This document shows positions 33,361 through 42,061 of a stretch of 57,604 nucleotides of DNA, one piece after another. Within the stretch, counting starts at the first letter, position 1; every line of letters begins with the position of its first letter. The position numbers and the translations under genes were made by a program. The notes beneath the pieces were generated by a model. It saw only the letters and a program-made list of their open reading frames with translations, searched no databases and was not told the origin of the DNA. This DNA comes from Bacteroidales bacterium (lineage in GTDB: Bacteria; Bacteroidota; Bacteroidia; Bacteroidales; WCHB1-69). Location: positions 1 to 57,604 of the forward strand of contig JAFXPL010000129.1 of the NCBI GenBank assembly GCA_017527945.1, written 5' to 3'.

Positions 33361-35718
33361 TCATTCGACTTCGATTTCATCGACGAAGAGCCAGGCGGGG
33401 AACCCGTAGCCGGTGTGCCCCTTCGGCAGCTGGTGGCCGGTAACGCGCACTCGCACGTAGCGGGCGGTCACGGGGGTGAACGGCAGGTCATAGTGCTGGA
33501 TGCCGTTCATGGCGTCCCAGTCGGCCAACGGGTAGTCCCGGTGCGCCACTTCGCGGAAGTGTGTGCCGTCGTCGGAGACACTTACCGCGCAGCTTGCAGG
33601 GTTGTAGATCCAGTCGTTGATGTGGAGGATGGAATTGAAAGAAACTTTCTGAATTTCAGTTTGTTGCTGTAAATCAATCGTGGCTTCTAACGGGGTGCCC
33701 CAGAAACCGATCCATCGGCCGGTGCGGTAGTTCTCGTTGCCGTGCAACCCGTCGATGAGCGTAGGTGCGCCCGCGTAGGCGTAGTTCTCGTGCGGTGGGT
33801 CCTTCAGCGTGACGGGCTTCATCGACGACTTCGAGAAGCGGAACGGGGTGCGGAACTCGGAGGTCTCCCCGTCGGGGCGCACGAGCGTGGCCGCGAAGTC
33901 CGCGTCCTCCCGGATCTCCACCGGTCCGGTGTAGGGTGTCCACGCCGCCGTGCTGTCGCCGCCATGCAGCGTGTAGCGGATGTCGCCGTCGCCGAACTTC
34001 GACAGCGTCACGGTGACGCAGCCCTTCTCGTAGTCCGGGGCGATTTCGGTTTGCAGGTCGAAAATGTGGTGTGCGTAGTTAAGATTATATATATCGTATA
34101 GTTTTGCCATCCGGAAGCAGCGTTTGACAAAGTCTTGGTAGTCGCGTTGCTCGGCCGTGCACCACTGCAGCTCGGCGAGGGCGGCCATGCGGGGCAGGGC
34201 ATCGTACTCCACGTCCTTGAAACTGTGGATGTATTCGCCCCAGATGTTGGCCTGTACGCCGAGGATGTGCTTCTGCTGTTCCGGGGTGAGCTCGTCGGGC
34301 AGGGGATTGAAGGAATAGACGCGCTCCACGGGCAGGTAGCCGTCGGCGGCCACGGGCTCGTTCTCAGGGGTGAGCGACTGTCCCTGGCTGAAGTAGAGGT
34401 AGTCGCCCGGGGTCATCACCACGTCGTGGCCCATTTTTGCAGCCTCGATGCCGCCGGAGGTGCCGCGCCAGCTCATGATCATCGCGCTCGGGCTGATGCT
34501 ACCTTCCAGAATCTCGTCCCAGCCCATCACGCGGCGGCCGCGGGCCTTCACCACCTGCTCCATGCGGTTCATCACGTAGCTTTGCAGATGGTCTTCTGCC
34601 GTGAAGCGGCCGTCGGCCTTCAGACCCAGCTCCCTGATCTTCGCTTGGCACTTCGGGCACGCCTTCCAGCGGGTTTTCGGGCATTCGTCGCCGCCGATGT
34701 GGATGATGTCGGACGGGAAGACGTCCATCACCTCGTTGAGCACGTCCTCTAAGAAGCGCATGGCGGAGTCGTTGCCGGCGCAGATCACCTCGTCGGTGAC
34801 GCCCCAGCGCTGCCACACCTCGTAGGGACCGCCGGTGCAGCCGTATTGCGGGTAGGTGGCGAGCACCGACTGCGTGTGGCCGGGCAGGTCGATTTCGGGG
34901 ATGACGGTGATGTGGCGCTCGGCGGCGTAAGCCACCAGGTCGCGCAGCTCGTCCTGCGTGTAGAAACCGCCGTGGCGGACACTGTCGTAGTGGTTGGTGT
35001 TTCGGCCGACCACCGTGCCGTCGCGCCATGCCCCGATTTGGGTGAGCTCAGGGTGTTTCTTGATTTCCATGCGCCAGCCTTGGTCGTCGGTGAGGTGGAT
35101 GTGGAATGTGTTGAGGTTGTGCATCGCCATCATGTCGAGATAGCGTTTCACGGAGTCCATGGTGATGAAGTGGCGGCTCACGTCGAGGTGCATGCCGCGG
35201 TAGGCGAACTGCGGCCAGTCTTTCACCTGCCCGGCGGGGAAGTGCACCACGTCGGCTTTCTCGCCGGCGGGCATGCTCTTGCGCAGGGTCTGGATGCCGT
35301 GGAAGACACCGGCCGGGTCGGAGCCGAAGATGATGATCCGCTCGGGGGTGACGTTGATCTCGTAGTGTTCGGGGGCAAGCCCGCAGGTTTTCTCGTCCAC
35401 CTTCAGCCAGATGCCGGACTTCTTCTCGGAGGTCAGCGGGGCCGTTTTGAAGGTTCCGCCCATCAGGTCGGAGAGGTATTCCGCCAGAAATTCCGCCTCG
35501 CGCTGTAGGGAGTCGGCCTCGCGGTAATAGATGACGGTGCTCCGGGTCAGCGCGAACGGCGTGTCATTGTCGTGGCCGGCCTCGTTCAGGAAAATCATTT
35601 TCGGTAGCGGGATGACTTGGTAGTCGGCCGTGACGATGCGTTGTTTGCAGCCGACGACAACGGCGCCGATGAACAACAGCATCGTGATAATTCGTATGGG
35701 AGTGTGTATTTTTGCCAT
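33361..35718 (-). CDS. Glycoside hydrolase family 20 beta-N-acetylhexosaminidase lipoprotein
   Basis: This 785-residue exoglycosidase removes terminal N-acetylglucosamine or galactosamine from glycans such as mucin or chitin fragments. A lipoprotein signal peptide ends VVVGCKQ at about residue 24. An alpha/beta N-domain precedes the GH20 barrel, with HIGGDECPKTRW near residue 345 carrying the catalytic Asp-Glu pair and GMHLDVSRHF near 175. The C-terminal ~140 residues look like an F5/8-type carbohydrate-binding domain (YDLPFTPVTARYVRVRV). A -7 box at 35745-35752 drives it. The cell probably displays it on the outer surface or in the periplasm to feed on host or dietary glycans. Confidence 0.96.
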   Translation of the reverse strand: MAKIHTPIRIITMLLFIGAVVVGCKQRIVTADYQVIPLPKMIFLNEAGHDNDTPFALTRSTVIYYREADSLQREAEFLAEYLSDLMGGTFKTAPLTSEKKSGIWLKVDEKTCGLAPEHYEINVTPERIIIFGSDPAGVFHGIQTLRKSMPAGEKADVVHFPAGQVKDWPQFAYRGMHLDVSRHFITMDSVKRYLDMMAMHNLNTFHIHLTDDQGWRMEIKKHPELTQIGAWRDGTVVGRNTNHYDSVRHGGFYTQDELRDLVAYAAERHITVIPEIDLPGHTQSVLATYPQYGCTGGPYEVWQRWGVTDEVICAGNDSAMRFLEDVLNEVMDVFPSDIIHIGGDECPKTRWKACPKCQAKIRELGLKADGRFTAEDHLQSYVMNRMEQVVKARGRRVMGWDEILEGSISPSAMIMSWRGTSGGIEAAKMGHDVVMTPGDYLYFSQGQSLTPENEPVAADGYLPVERVYSFNPLPDELTPEQQKHILGVQANIWGEYIHSFKDVEYDALPRMAALAELQWCTAEQRDYQDFVKRCFRMAKLYDIYNLNYAHHIFDLQTEIAPDYEKGCVTVTLSKFGDGDIRYTLHGGDSTAAWTPYTGPVEIREDADFAATLVRPDGETSEFRTPFRFSKSSMKPVTLKDPPHENYAYAGAPTLIDGLHGNENYRTGRWIGFWGTPLEATIDLQQQTEIQKVSFNSILHINDWIYNPASCAVSVSDDGTHFREVAHRDYPLADWDAMNGIQHYDLPFTPVTARYVRVRVTGHQLPKGHTGYGFPAWLFVDEIEVE

Positions 35719-35744
35719 TTTTGTCGAATTTTTATTTGAAACGG

Positions 35745-35752
35745 CAAAGATA
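35745..35752 (-). promoter_or_regulatory. -7 promoter box for the GH20 gene
   Basis: TATCTTTG on the minus strand lies 26 bases before the ATG. Confidence 0.75.
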
Positions 35753-35768
35753 GCATTTTTGACGGAAT

Positions 35769-35804
35769 TTAGAGCTTAGAGCTTAGAGCTTGAAACCTGA
35801 AACT
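35769..35804. repeat. Heptamer array TTAGAGC / GAAACYT
   Basis: Three TTAGAGC units are followed by two GAAACCT-type units. This is the one array that lies between two divergent promoters. Confidence 0.85.
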
Positions 35805-35871
35805 TCCTCCTTTTCAACTTCCGGCGGTCGAAAAAAATTTTTTCATTTTGTGCCGAAATTAAAAAAAAATG

Positions 35872-35879
35872 TATTTTTG
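35872..35879 (+). promoter_or_regulatory. -7 promoter box for the large FISUMP surface protein
   Basis: TATTTTTG lies about 22 bases after a TTTTG that could serve as the -33 element. The ATG is 231 bases downstream, so the leader is unusually long for this window. Confidence 0.65.
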
Positions 35880-36110
35880 TCTCTTGATTGTCGAAGAAAC
35901 TTTACTCTTTTTAGAGCCTTAACTGATTGAATGTGAGATTGTTTGTGGATTGTAGCGAGGAGAGTGGGGGTAGGGTGTTGTAACTATTTGGGACGGATTG
36001 CGTAAAAGGAGAATTAGCACGAAGTGTGGATTGTGGTGGGCGGCTTGTGAAGGGAGCGGGGGAGTGATGACAGCGAATAATGATAATGTTTAATATAAAA
36101 TTAAGGTGAA

Positions 36111-39100
36111 ATGAAAAGATTTATTCTGTTTTTGAATCTGTTCCTGGTATTCGCAGGGACATTGACGGCGCAGACGGTGACAACTATTGACGCACTGAAG
36201 ACTGCGCTGGTTTCAGGCACGGAGCCCACCATCACTTTGGGGGCGGATGGCCTGGTGTTAAATTCAGTTATCACGACATCGCGTACCGTGACCCTCGACC
36301 TCAACAATCATACTTTGAGTACAGATTGTCAAGAGGGCGCTCTGACGGTAACGGGTGGTGGCAACCTTACCATTAAAAATGGTACACTCGCTGGTGAAAG
36401 AGGCGATTTTCTCACTGCCAAAGGTGGTACCATCAATTTGGAAAGTACACTGGAAAGTCCACTGATAGTCACTGGCTATTCTTCCATTGTTTGGGCTTAC
36501 GATGGCGGTGTTGTAAACATCAATGGTGCAAAACTGCGTACAACGAACACCCCTGTCGCTGGTTGCACCTCAGGAGAATATGCGGCAGTTTCTGCAACCA
36601 ACAACGGCACTATTGTTGTTAACGAAGGTAGTGAAGTGAAGGCTGACCGCAAAAGTGCGCTAAGATGCCTGACAGGTGGCACTATCACCGTTAATGGTGG
36701 AAATATTATATCTGAGGCAAACGGTGATTCTGGAGACGGGGCTGTATTGTGTTCTGGCGGAACATATGTGATAAACAATGGAACTTTCACCACCCCCAAC
36801 ACGGAGACCGTGAAGATAAACAGCGGCAGCATCACCGTTAACGGCGGCACCTTCACGACTTGTGAAAGCTGCAACGTGGTGTTCATGAAGACGAACGGCA
36901 CTGTCACCCTTAAGGGCGGCACCTACAACCGCAATGTGACCCCGTATGTGGCGCAGGGCTATACTTGCATTCAGACCGGCGATGTGAAGTGGACCGTGAC
37001 GCAGGGCCTCGTGCAGCGCACCTCCGGTACCACGGTGACCTACTACCCGACACTCAAGTTGGCCGCCGATGCATCCATCGCGGGTGACGAGATCAAGCTC
37101 CTGGCCGACTTCACTTCCACCGAGGTCGCCACCTTCGCCTTCCCCGTCACCCTCGACCTCAACGGCAAAACCCTCACGGTGAACGTGTCTAAGGGACTCA
37201 CGGTGAACAGTTCGGAAGTCGTGAAAATGACGAATGGTACAATCACTTCTACTGAAAATCCTGTATATAACATCGGGGGGCTTACTATAGAGAATGTGTC
37301 TATCACTACGACCAATGCCGGAGATGTGCATGCCATCCTTACTGAAGGAAATAATGCCGTTTTGAATGTTGAAGGTGCAAATACTTCCATCAAGGCTGTT
37401 GAGGGTGGTGCTATCGTGGCCAAGGACGGTGCAACGCTGAATATCAACAATGGAGCTATGGAGAATGTCCATAGCGTGACAAACAACACGCCAACTGTCT
37501 GGATTTCCAATGCCACTGCTAATGTGAATGGCGAGACCACCTCGATTCTCTCTACGCAAGGCAACGCTTTGGGTGCCACCGCAGGAGCAACGGTCACGAT
37601 TAACAATGGTACGTTGAACTCTCAAGGTACGAACGGTTCTCCGACAGCTTACAGTGAAGGCGGTAATAGCAAAATAATTGTGAACGGCGGTATTATCAAG
37701 TCCAAGACTATTTCTGCTTTGACTGCTTCCGCAGGCAAAGTGGAAATCAATGGTGGTAACATACTTACGGAAGAACAGTCAAACTATCCTGTTGTTTGGG
37801 CTTACTATGGTGGATCCATCGACATCAACGGCGGTGAAATTAACGGAAAGGGCAGAGCTGTTATGAGTGGTTCAGGGTCTAACAACGGAACCGTCACCAT
37901 TAAAGGCGGTACTATGATTTCTGAAAATAGTCAGGGTGTGTATGCTTGGGGTGGTAAAGTTACTATTACCAACGACTCTACCGACAATACCGTCAAACGC
38001 CCGCGCATCAATGGCACGCAGGCTGTCATCAACAATGGCGGCACCGTCACCATCACCGGCGGCATCTTCTCCGACGATGTGAAGAACGATGCCGACAAGT
38101 ACCCGACCTCCTTCGTGGCCGACGGTCTCGGCACCAAGGTCATCATCGACAACGACCACTCCCGTCTTGAGAACGGCTATATGTGGCAGGTCGAGGCTTT
38201 AGACACCGTGCTGATCTCCGGCAAGACTTACAATTATTTCTATATTGCCGACACCATTCGCAAGCCCTCCACTGCCGATGACCGCGGCTTCACTGCCACG
38301 CTGCAGAGCGACGGCAGCGATGTGCTCGCCAACGTCCAGCTCAAGGAAGGCCACCAGGTGCTCGCCAAGGGCTTCGATAAGGGCGAATACCCGATGAACC
38401 TCACCGCCGACATGTTCATGGCCGCCGAGCCCACGCCGAACCAGAACGTCGGCGCAGGCCCATACGCCTTCAAGGTCGTCCAAGACGGCAAGCTGATCAT
38501 CAAACCCAGAATGCTGGACTACAAGTTCAAAGAGAACAAGGGCTCCAAAAATTATGATGGCACTGTGCTCGTGGCCACTTACGACGATATCGAAGCCGTT
38601 GCCCATACGGAGGTTGGCTATGGTTTGGTCGGCAACGACCACTTCACCGCTGGCACCCTCACCACGAGCGACTACATCGCCGGCACCTATCCGTGCACCA
38701 TCGGCCAATTCCAGGCCGACGGCGACTTGGAGACCATCGTGGAAGGCTTCGCCATCATGAACGGTGACGAAAACAAGACGGGGAACTACACGCCGGTGTT
38801 CGGCAAACTGGCCCTCACCATCAACAAACTCCCCATCACCGTCACCGCCACCGACCAGAAGGAGTATGACGAACTGCCCTTCGGCCCCGAGACCGAGGAC
38901 GGCTACACGCTGACCGGCAGCCTGGCCGACGGCGACGAGATTACCGTGGAGATCTCCGAGGACGACGAGGTCTGCCCGGGCACCTATGCCAACGCCATCA
39001 CGAATGTCACTGTCAACAAGACGGATGACAACAACCGCGACGTGACCTCCAGCTATGCCATCACCAAGGTGAACGGCAACCTCACCATCGACCCGCTCGC

Positions 39101-40355
39101 CTGTACGGGCACTTTCACCTACGAAGGCTACGACTACCCGCTCGTGCTGATCAACGGCCAGTGCTGGTTCGCCGAGAACCTGCGCGTGGCCAAGGAGGGC
39201 GCCACCGCCTACAAGGAGGATGACGCCAACCTCGAGAAGTTCGGCTATCTCTACGACTGGGCCACCGCCCTTGGCGACAACGGCACGAAGGAGACCGACG
39301 TCTGCAACGGCGATTTCGTGCAAGGCATCTGCCCGCAAGGTTGGGCACTGCCTTCCAACGCCGATTTCCAGGCTTTGGAGAACTACGCCCACGGTGTGGA
39401 GGCCATCAAGTCTGACAACGCCAACTACTGGCAGCTCCAGTATGTCGGCACCGACGAATACGGCTTCGACGAACGCGCCGGCGGTTTCTTCAAGAGCGCT
39501 CTCAACCGTTACGAGGACCTGCTCACCGGCGCCCACTTCTGGACCAGCGAATCGGTGCTCAACCCGTCCATCGTCACGGAGGGCGAGGCCTACAGCTACT
39601 GCACTGCCTACTACTGCACCGAGTTCCTGCCGCAGATCAAGAGCGTGAACGACAAGCTGAGTGTCCGCTGTATCCGCAAGACCCCGTACGAGAACGGCGA
39701 GGGCGGAAGCACCGAGCCCGAGCCCTTCACCTGCGGCACTTCCAAGATGAAGGACGCCGACAACAACGAGTACGAGACCGTGCTCATCGGCAACCAGTGC
39801 TGGACGAAGACGAACCTGCGCACCGCCAAGGACAAGGACGGCAACGACCTCGTGAACGGAGGTAGCAATACCAGCATCACCGACCCCTACTACTATGTGA
39901 ACCCGGATGTGGATGCCGCCACCTACGGCTACTACTACAACTGGGCGGCTGCGAAGTTGGCCTGCCCGAGCGGCTGGCACCTGCCATCCGATGCCGAGTG
40001 GACGCAGCTGACTGACTACGTGAGCAACCAGAGTGCATACACCTGCGGCGACAACAACGCTAACATTGCCAAGGCGTTGGCCTCCAACATCACAGCGTGG
40101 ACATCGTATGAGGACAACTCTTGTGCACCTGGCAACGCCCCGAGCGGCAACAATGCCACCGGTTTTGCGGCCGTTCCTGCGGGCTTCTTCTACAGTTCGT
40201 TCGGCAGTGCCGGCAACGGCGCCGACTTCTGGTCGTCCTCCCAGTACTCCAGCAACAACGCGTGGAGCCGGTTCTTGATCTACACCAACGCCGGCGTGAA
40301 CCGCTACAGCGGCAGCAAGTTCCACGGCAGGTCTGTCCGTTGCCTCCGCGATTAA
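36111..40355 (+). CDS. Large surface protein: beta-helix, MBG-like repeats and two FISUMP C-type-lectin domains
   Basis: This is a 1414-residue exported protein with a signal peptide (MKRFILFLNLFLVFAGTLTAQ). Residues about 25-690 are short repeats such as GGTITVNGG, NNGTFTTP and VWAYYGGSIDINGG, giving a right-handed beta-helix. About 800-1000 are MBG-like strands (DYKFKENKGSKNYDG, TVTATDQKEYDELPFG). Two Fibrobacter-paralogous (FISUMP) domains follow, at about 1000-1195 and 1215-1414, each with a QCW...NLR start and a SVRC end. The last one ends DFWSSSQYSSNNAWSR...GRSVRCLRD, the layout of the ligand face of C-type-lectin folds diversified by retroelements. No separate type IX sorting domain is visible. 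Base composition shifts from AT-richer to GC-rich near 38.0 kb. Confidence 0.9.
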   Translation: MKRFILFLNLFLVFAGTLTAQTVTTIDALKTALVSGTEPTITLGADGLVLNSVITTSRTVTLDLNNHTLSTDCQEGALTVTGGGNLTIKNGTLAGERGDFLTAKGGTINLESTLESPLIVTGYSSIVWAYDGGVVNINGAKLRTTNTPVAGCTSGEYAAVSATNNGTIVVNEGSEVKADRKSALRCLTGGTITVNGGNIISEANGDSGDGAVLCSGGTYVINNGTFTTPNTETVKINSGSITVNGGTFTTCESCNVVFMKTNGTVTLKGGTYNRNVTPYVAQGYTCIQTGDVKWTVTQGLVQRTSGTTVTYYPTLKLAADASIAGDEIKLLADFTSTEVATFAFPVTLDLNGKTLTVNVSKGLTVNSSEVVKMTNGTITSTENPVYNIGGLTIENVSITTTNAGDVHAILTEGNNAVLNVEGANTSIKAVEGGAIVAKDGATLNINNGAMENVHSVTNNTPTVWISNATANVNGETTSILSTQGNALGATAGATVTINNGTLNSQGTNGSPTAYSEGGNSKIIVNGGIIKSKTISALTASAGKVEINGGNILTEEQSNYPVVWAYYGGSIDINGGEINGKGRAVMSGSGSNNGTVTIKGGTMISENSQGVYAWGGKVTITNDSTDNTVKRPRINGTQAVINNGGTVTITGGIFSDDVKNDADKYPTSFVADGLGTKVIIDNDHSRLENGYMWQVEALDTVLISGKTYNYFYIADTIRKPSTADDRGFTATLQSDGSDVLANVQLKEGHQVLAKGFDKGEYPMNLTADMFMAAEPTPNQNVGAGPYAFKVVQDGKLIIKPRMLDYKFKENKGSKNYDGTVLVATYDDIEAVAHTEVGYGLVGNDHFTAGTLTTSDYIAGTYPCTIGQFQADGDLETIVEGFAIMNGDENKTGNYTPVFGKLALTINKLPITVTATDQKEYDELPFGPETEDGYTLTGSLADGDEITVEISEDDEVCPGTYANAITNVTVNKTDDNNRDVTSSYAITKVNGNLTIDPLACTGTFTYEGYDYPLVLINGQCWFAENLRVAKEGATAYKEDDANLEKFGYLYDWATALGDNGTKETDVCNGDFVQGICPQGWALPSNADFQALENYAHGVEAIKSDNANYWQLQYVGTDEYGFDERAGGFFKSALNRYEDLLTGAHFWTSESVLNPSIVTEGEAYSYCTAYYCTEFLPQIKSVNDKLSVRCIRKTPYENGEGGSTEPEPFTCGTSKMKDADNNEYETVLIGNQCWTKTNLRTAKDKDGNDLVNGGSNTSITDPYYYVNPDVDAATYGYYYNWAAAKLACPSGWHLPSDAEWTQLTDYVSNQSAYTCGDNNANIAKALASNITAWTSYEDNSCAPGNAPSGNNATGFAAVPAGFFYSSFGSAGNGADFWSSSQYSSNNAWSRFLIYTNAGVNRYSGSKFHGRSVRCLRD

Positions 40356-40421
40356 AAAAAAACATTGCCAAAACCGGAGGTCCGACGACAGGAGGCCAAC
40401 CGGTTTTGACCTTTCGGCTGA

Positions 40422-40453
40422 GCGTCCCCAAGCGCGGTAGCGCAAGGGGGCGC
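40422..40453. other. Strong imperfect hairpin downstream of the FISUMP gene
   Basis: An outer 8-bp stem with one G-T pair (40422-40429 with 40446-40453), an AA/AA internal loop and an inner GCGC stem enclose GGTA. It is not followed by a T run, so it is unlikely to be a terminator on the plus strand. Confidence 0.75.
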
Positions 40454-40497
40454 GGAAAAAACAAACACCGCCTGTGGCGGTCGGATTTTGGAAAACG

Positions 40498-40527
40498 AGG
40501 GCGTGGCCGTGGGGCTGCGCCCTTTTT
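40498..40527 (+). terminator. Putative Rho-independent terminator of the FISUMP surface gene
   Basis: GGGCG (40499-40503) pairs with CGCCC (40518-40522), followed by TTTTT. It lies about 145 bases past the stop codon, after two other hairpins. Confidence 0.65.
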
Positions 40528-40528
40528 G

Positions 40529-40616
40529 GTTTCAGGTTTCAAGTTTCAAGTTTCAGGAGGGAGGAGGGAACAGAGTTCAAAGCTCAAAGTTCAAAGTTCA
40601 AGGTTCAAAGCTCAAG
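40529..40616. repeat. Heptamer arrays GTTTCAA and GTTCAAA
   Basis: Two families of 7-nt units lie in succession: three of GTTTCAA/GTTTCAG, then six of GTTCAAA/GCTCAAA. Confidence 0.9.
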
Positions 40617-40698
40617 GGCTGTTAGCTGTTGGCTGTTGGCTGTTGGCTGTTAGCTGTTAGCTGTTGGCTGTTAGCTGTTGGCTGTTGGCTGTTGGCTG
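40617..40698. repeat. Heptamer array CTGTTRG, about 11 units
   Basis: Units CTGTTAG and CTGTTGG alternate, in the same family as 2591-2699. The array runs directly into the cassette leader. Confidence 0.95.
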
Positions 40699-40897
40699 TT
40701 TCCGCGTGTTTTCGCAATTCAAAAACGTCGTCCCGAAAGCGTAAAAATTGCTCGTGTTTAGCGAAAAATGAAAATAGTGTTAACAATAATTTCTTAAAAT
40801 AAACATTTTTTAAATTGTAAAGTATTGAATTTCAGCGGATAAAATGTTTTTAGTTTTTTGAGGTGATCAAACGTTTTTGTTGTATCTTTGCGGCGTG
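40699..40897 (+). promoter_or_regulatory. Duplicated ~200-bp leader, copy A
   Basis: The first ~105 bases differ from copy B (41837-42035) at only about three positions; the remainder is roughly three-quarters identical. It ends with the promoter box TATCTTTG (40883-40890) and GCGGCGT. It includes TTTTCGC and GCGAAAA about 50 bases apart in inverted orientation. Confidence 0.85.
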
Positions 40898-40920
40898 AAA
40901 TTACTTTAAACAAAAAAACT

Positions 40921-41748
40921 ATGAAAAGAGAAGTATCGCAAAGGGATTTGGATATGCCGCAATTAAGGCAGCTGGTGTTGGAGAACTCCGAAAGAATTGA
41001 CAAGAACGAGCAGCTAATCAGTCTGATACGTATGGAAAATAACGGACAGAGCAAGAAACTCAGCGACAACGACCGGTGGGTGAAGAACTTCCAGGGGATG
41101 TTTGAGGAATCCATGCGTCGGTCAGCCGAACGGATGGACAGGATCGAGAAGCTTGCGGAAATTTCGAGGCTTGAGCAAGAGAAGCGAAGCCGTGAGCTGG
41201 ATGCGCGGTTCGCAGAGACGGATCGACAGTTCAAGGAGACGGACCGACGGCTTTTGGAACTAAAGGAAGAGACGGACAGACAACTGAAGGAAACCTCCAT
41301 GGAGGTGAAGCGGCTCTCCCGTCAGCTCAATGGCACAACGGGGCATATTGTGGAGGGTCTGGTCAGCTCCTCGACGGAGAAGATTTTTGAGAAGGTTGGA
41401 CTGGTGCTGCACAACAGCGGCAAGAATCTGAAAAGAAGCCTTCCGTCCGAGCATATAGCCATGGAAGTGGACGTCCTGCTCAGCAATGAGGAGATTGCAA
41501 TCCCTATCGAGGTCAAGACCAACTGCACGAAGGACGACGTGCGGTGGTTTCTGCGTCAGATGGGCCGTTTTCGCCGGCTTTTCCCCGAATACGACGGCAA
41601 GGAGGTCGTTGCTGCTATCGCCGCCGTCAACTATGAGAAGGGGGTTGCGGAACTTGCCCACAAGGAAAGGCTCCTCGTCATCCGTGTCAACAGCGACGAC
41701 ATCTTCTCCATCGACCCCTTCAAGATGGAAGACTTGCTGAGGTTCTGA
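40921..41748 (+). CDS. Coiled-coil protein with PD-(D/E)XK nuclease-like domain (DUF3782-type)
   Basis: This 275-residue protein has a long coiled coil at about residues 10-145 (repeated EETDRQLKETS, AETDRQFKETDRR). A compact C-terminal domain at about 150-275 carries GHIVEGLVSSS, MEVDVLLSNEE and IPIEVKTN, the E...D...ExK core of PD-(D/E)XK nucleases. The arrangement matches the DUF3782 group, whose cellular role is not established. The ATG at 40921 is chosen because a longer frame would begin inside the -7 box. It is the first of two tandem genes preceded by the same ~200-bp leader, which suggests common regulation or cassette-like spread. Confidence 0.85.
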   Translation: MKREVSQRDLDMPQLRQLVLENSERIDKNEQLISLIRMENNGQSKKLSDNDRWVKNFQGMFEESMRRSAERMDRIEKLAEISRLEQEKRSRELDARFAETDRQFKETDRRLLELKEETDRQLKETSMEVKRLSRQLNGTTGHIVEGLVSSSTEKIFEKVGLVLHNSGKNLKRSLPSEHIAMEVDVLLSNEEIAIPIEVKTNCTKDDVRWFLRQMGRFRRLFPEYDGKEVVAAIAAVNYEKGVAELAHKERLLVIRVNSDDIFSIDPFKMEDLLRF

Positions 41749-41802
41749 GAATTTGCGATTTGTGATTTCGGGAGAAGGGGAAAGGGAGTAAGATTGTGTT
41801 CG

Positions 41803-41838
41803 TGGCTGTTGGCTGTTAGCTGTTAGCTGTTGGCTGTT
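41803..41838. repeat. Heptamer array CTGTTRG, five units
   Basis: This is the same unit family as 40617-40698, again ending exactly where the leader begins (CTGTTTCCGCG in both). Confidence 0.9.
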
Positions 41839-42035
41839 TCCGCGTGTTTTCGCAATTCAAAAACGTCGTCCCGAAAGCGTAAAAAATGCTCATGTTTAGC
41901 GAAAAATGAAAATAGTATTAACAATAATTTCTTAAAATAAACATTCGTAAAACTATAAAATATTGATTTTCAGTGTTGAAATTATTTTTAGTCTTTTGAT
42001 GCAATCAAACATTTTTGTTGTATCTTTGCGGCGTA
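41837..42035 (+). promoter_or_regulatory. Duplicated ~200-bp leader, copy B
   Basis: It matches copy A, with the same junction to the heptamer array and the same terminal promoter box (TATCTTTG at 42021-42028). Confidence 0.85.
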
Positions 42036-42061
42036 AAAAATATCGTTAAAACAAGGAAATC

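Larger units (their letters stand above)
35719..36110. other. 392-base region between divergent genes
   Basis: It contains the GH20 promoter, a TTAGAGC heptamer array (35769-35804), the promoter of the FISUMP protein and then about 225 bases of untranslated leader with G-rich runs. No gene is supported. Confidence 0.75.
40356..40920. other. 565-base region: structured GC-rich segment, heptamer arrays, cassette leader
   Basis: 40369-40527 holds three or four hairpins and a terminator. 40529-40698 holds three heptamer families in succession. 40699-40897 is the leader shared with 41837-42035. No gene is supported. Confidence 0.8.
41749..42061. other. 313-base region: short heptamer array and cassette leader copy B
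   Basis: About 55 bases without notable signal are followed by a CTGTTRG array (41803-41838) and leader copy B (41837-42035), then 26 bases of A-rich untranslated sequence. Confidence 0.8.

Noticed and set aside
38199..40445. 748-codon open frame antisense to the FISUMP protein
   Set aside because: It is a shadow of GC-rich third positions. It is low in complexity (Val, Gly, Ala, Asp) and the sense strand has clear domains.
40888..40920. Upstream start for the coiled-coil nuclease-like gene
   Set aside because: It would be a TTG inside the TATCTTTG promoter box, so it could not be transcribed from that promoter.
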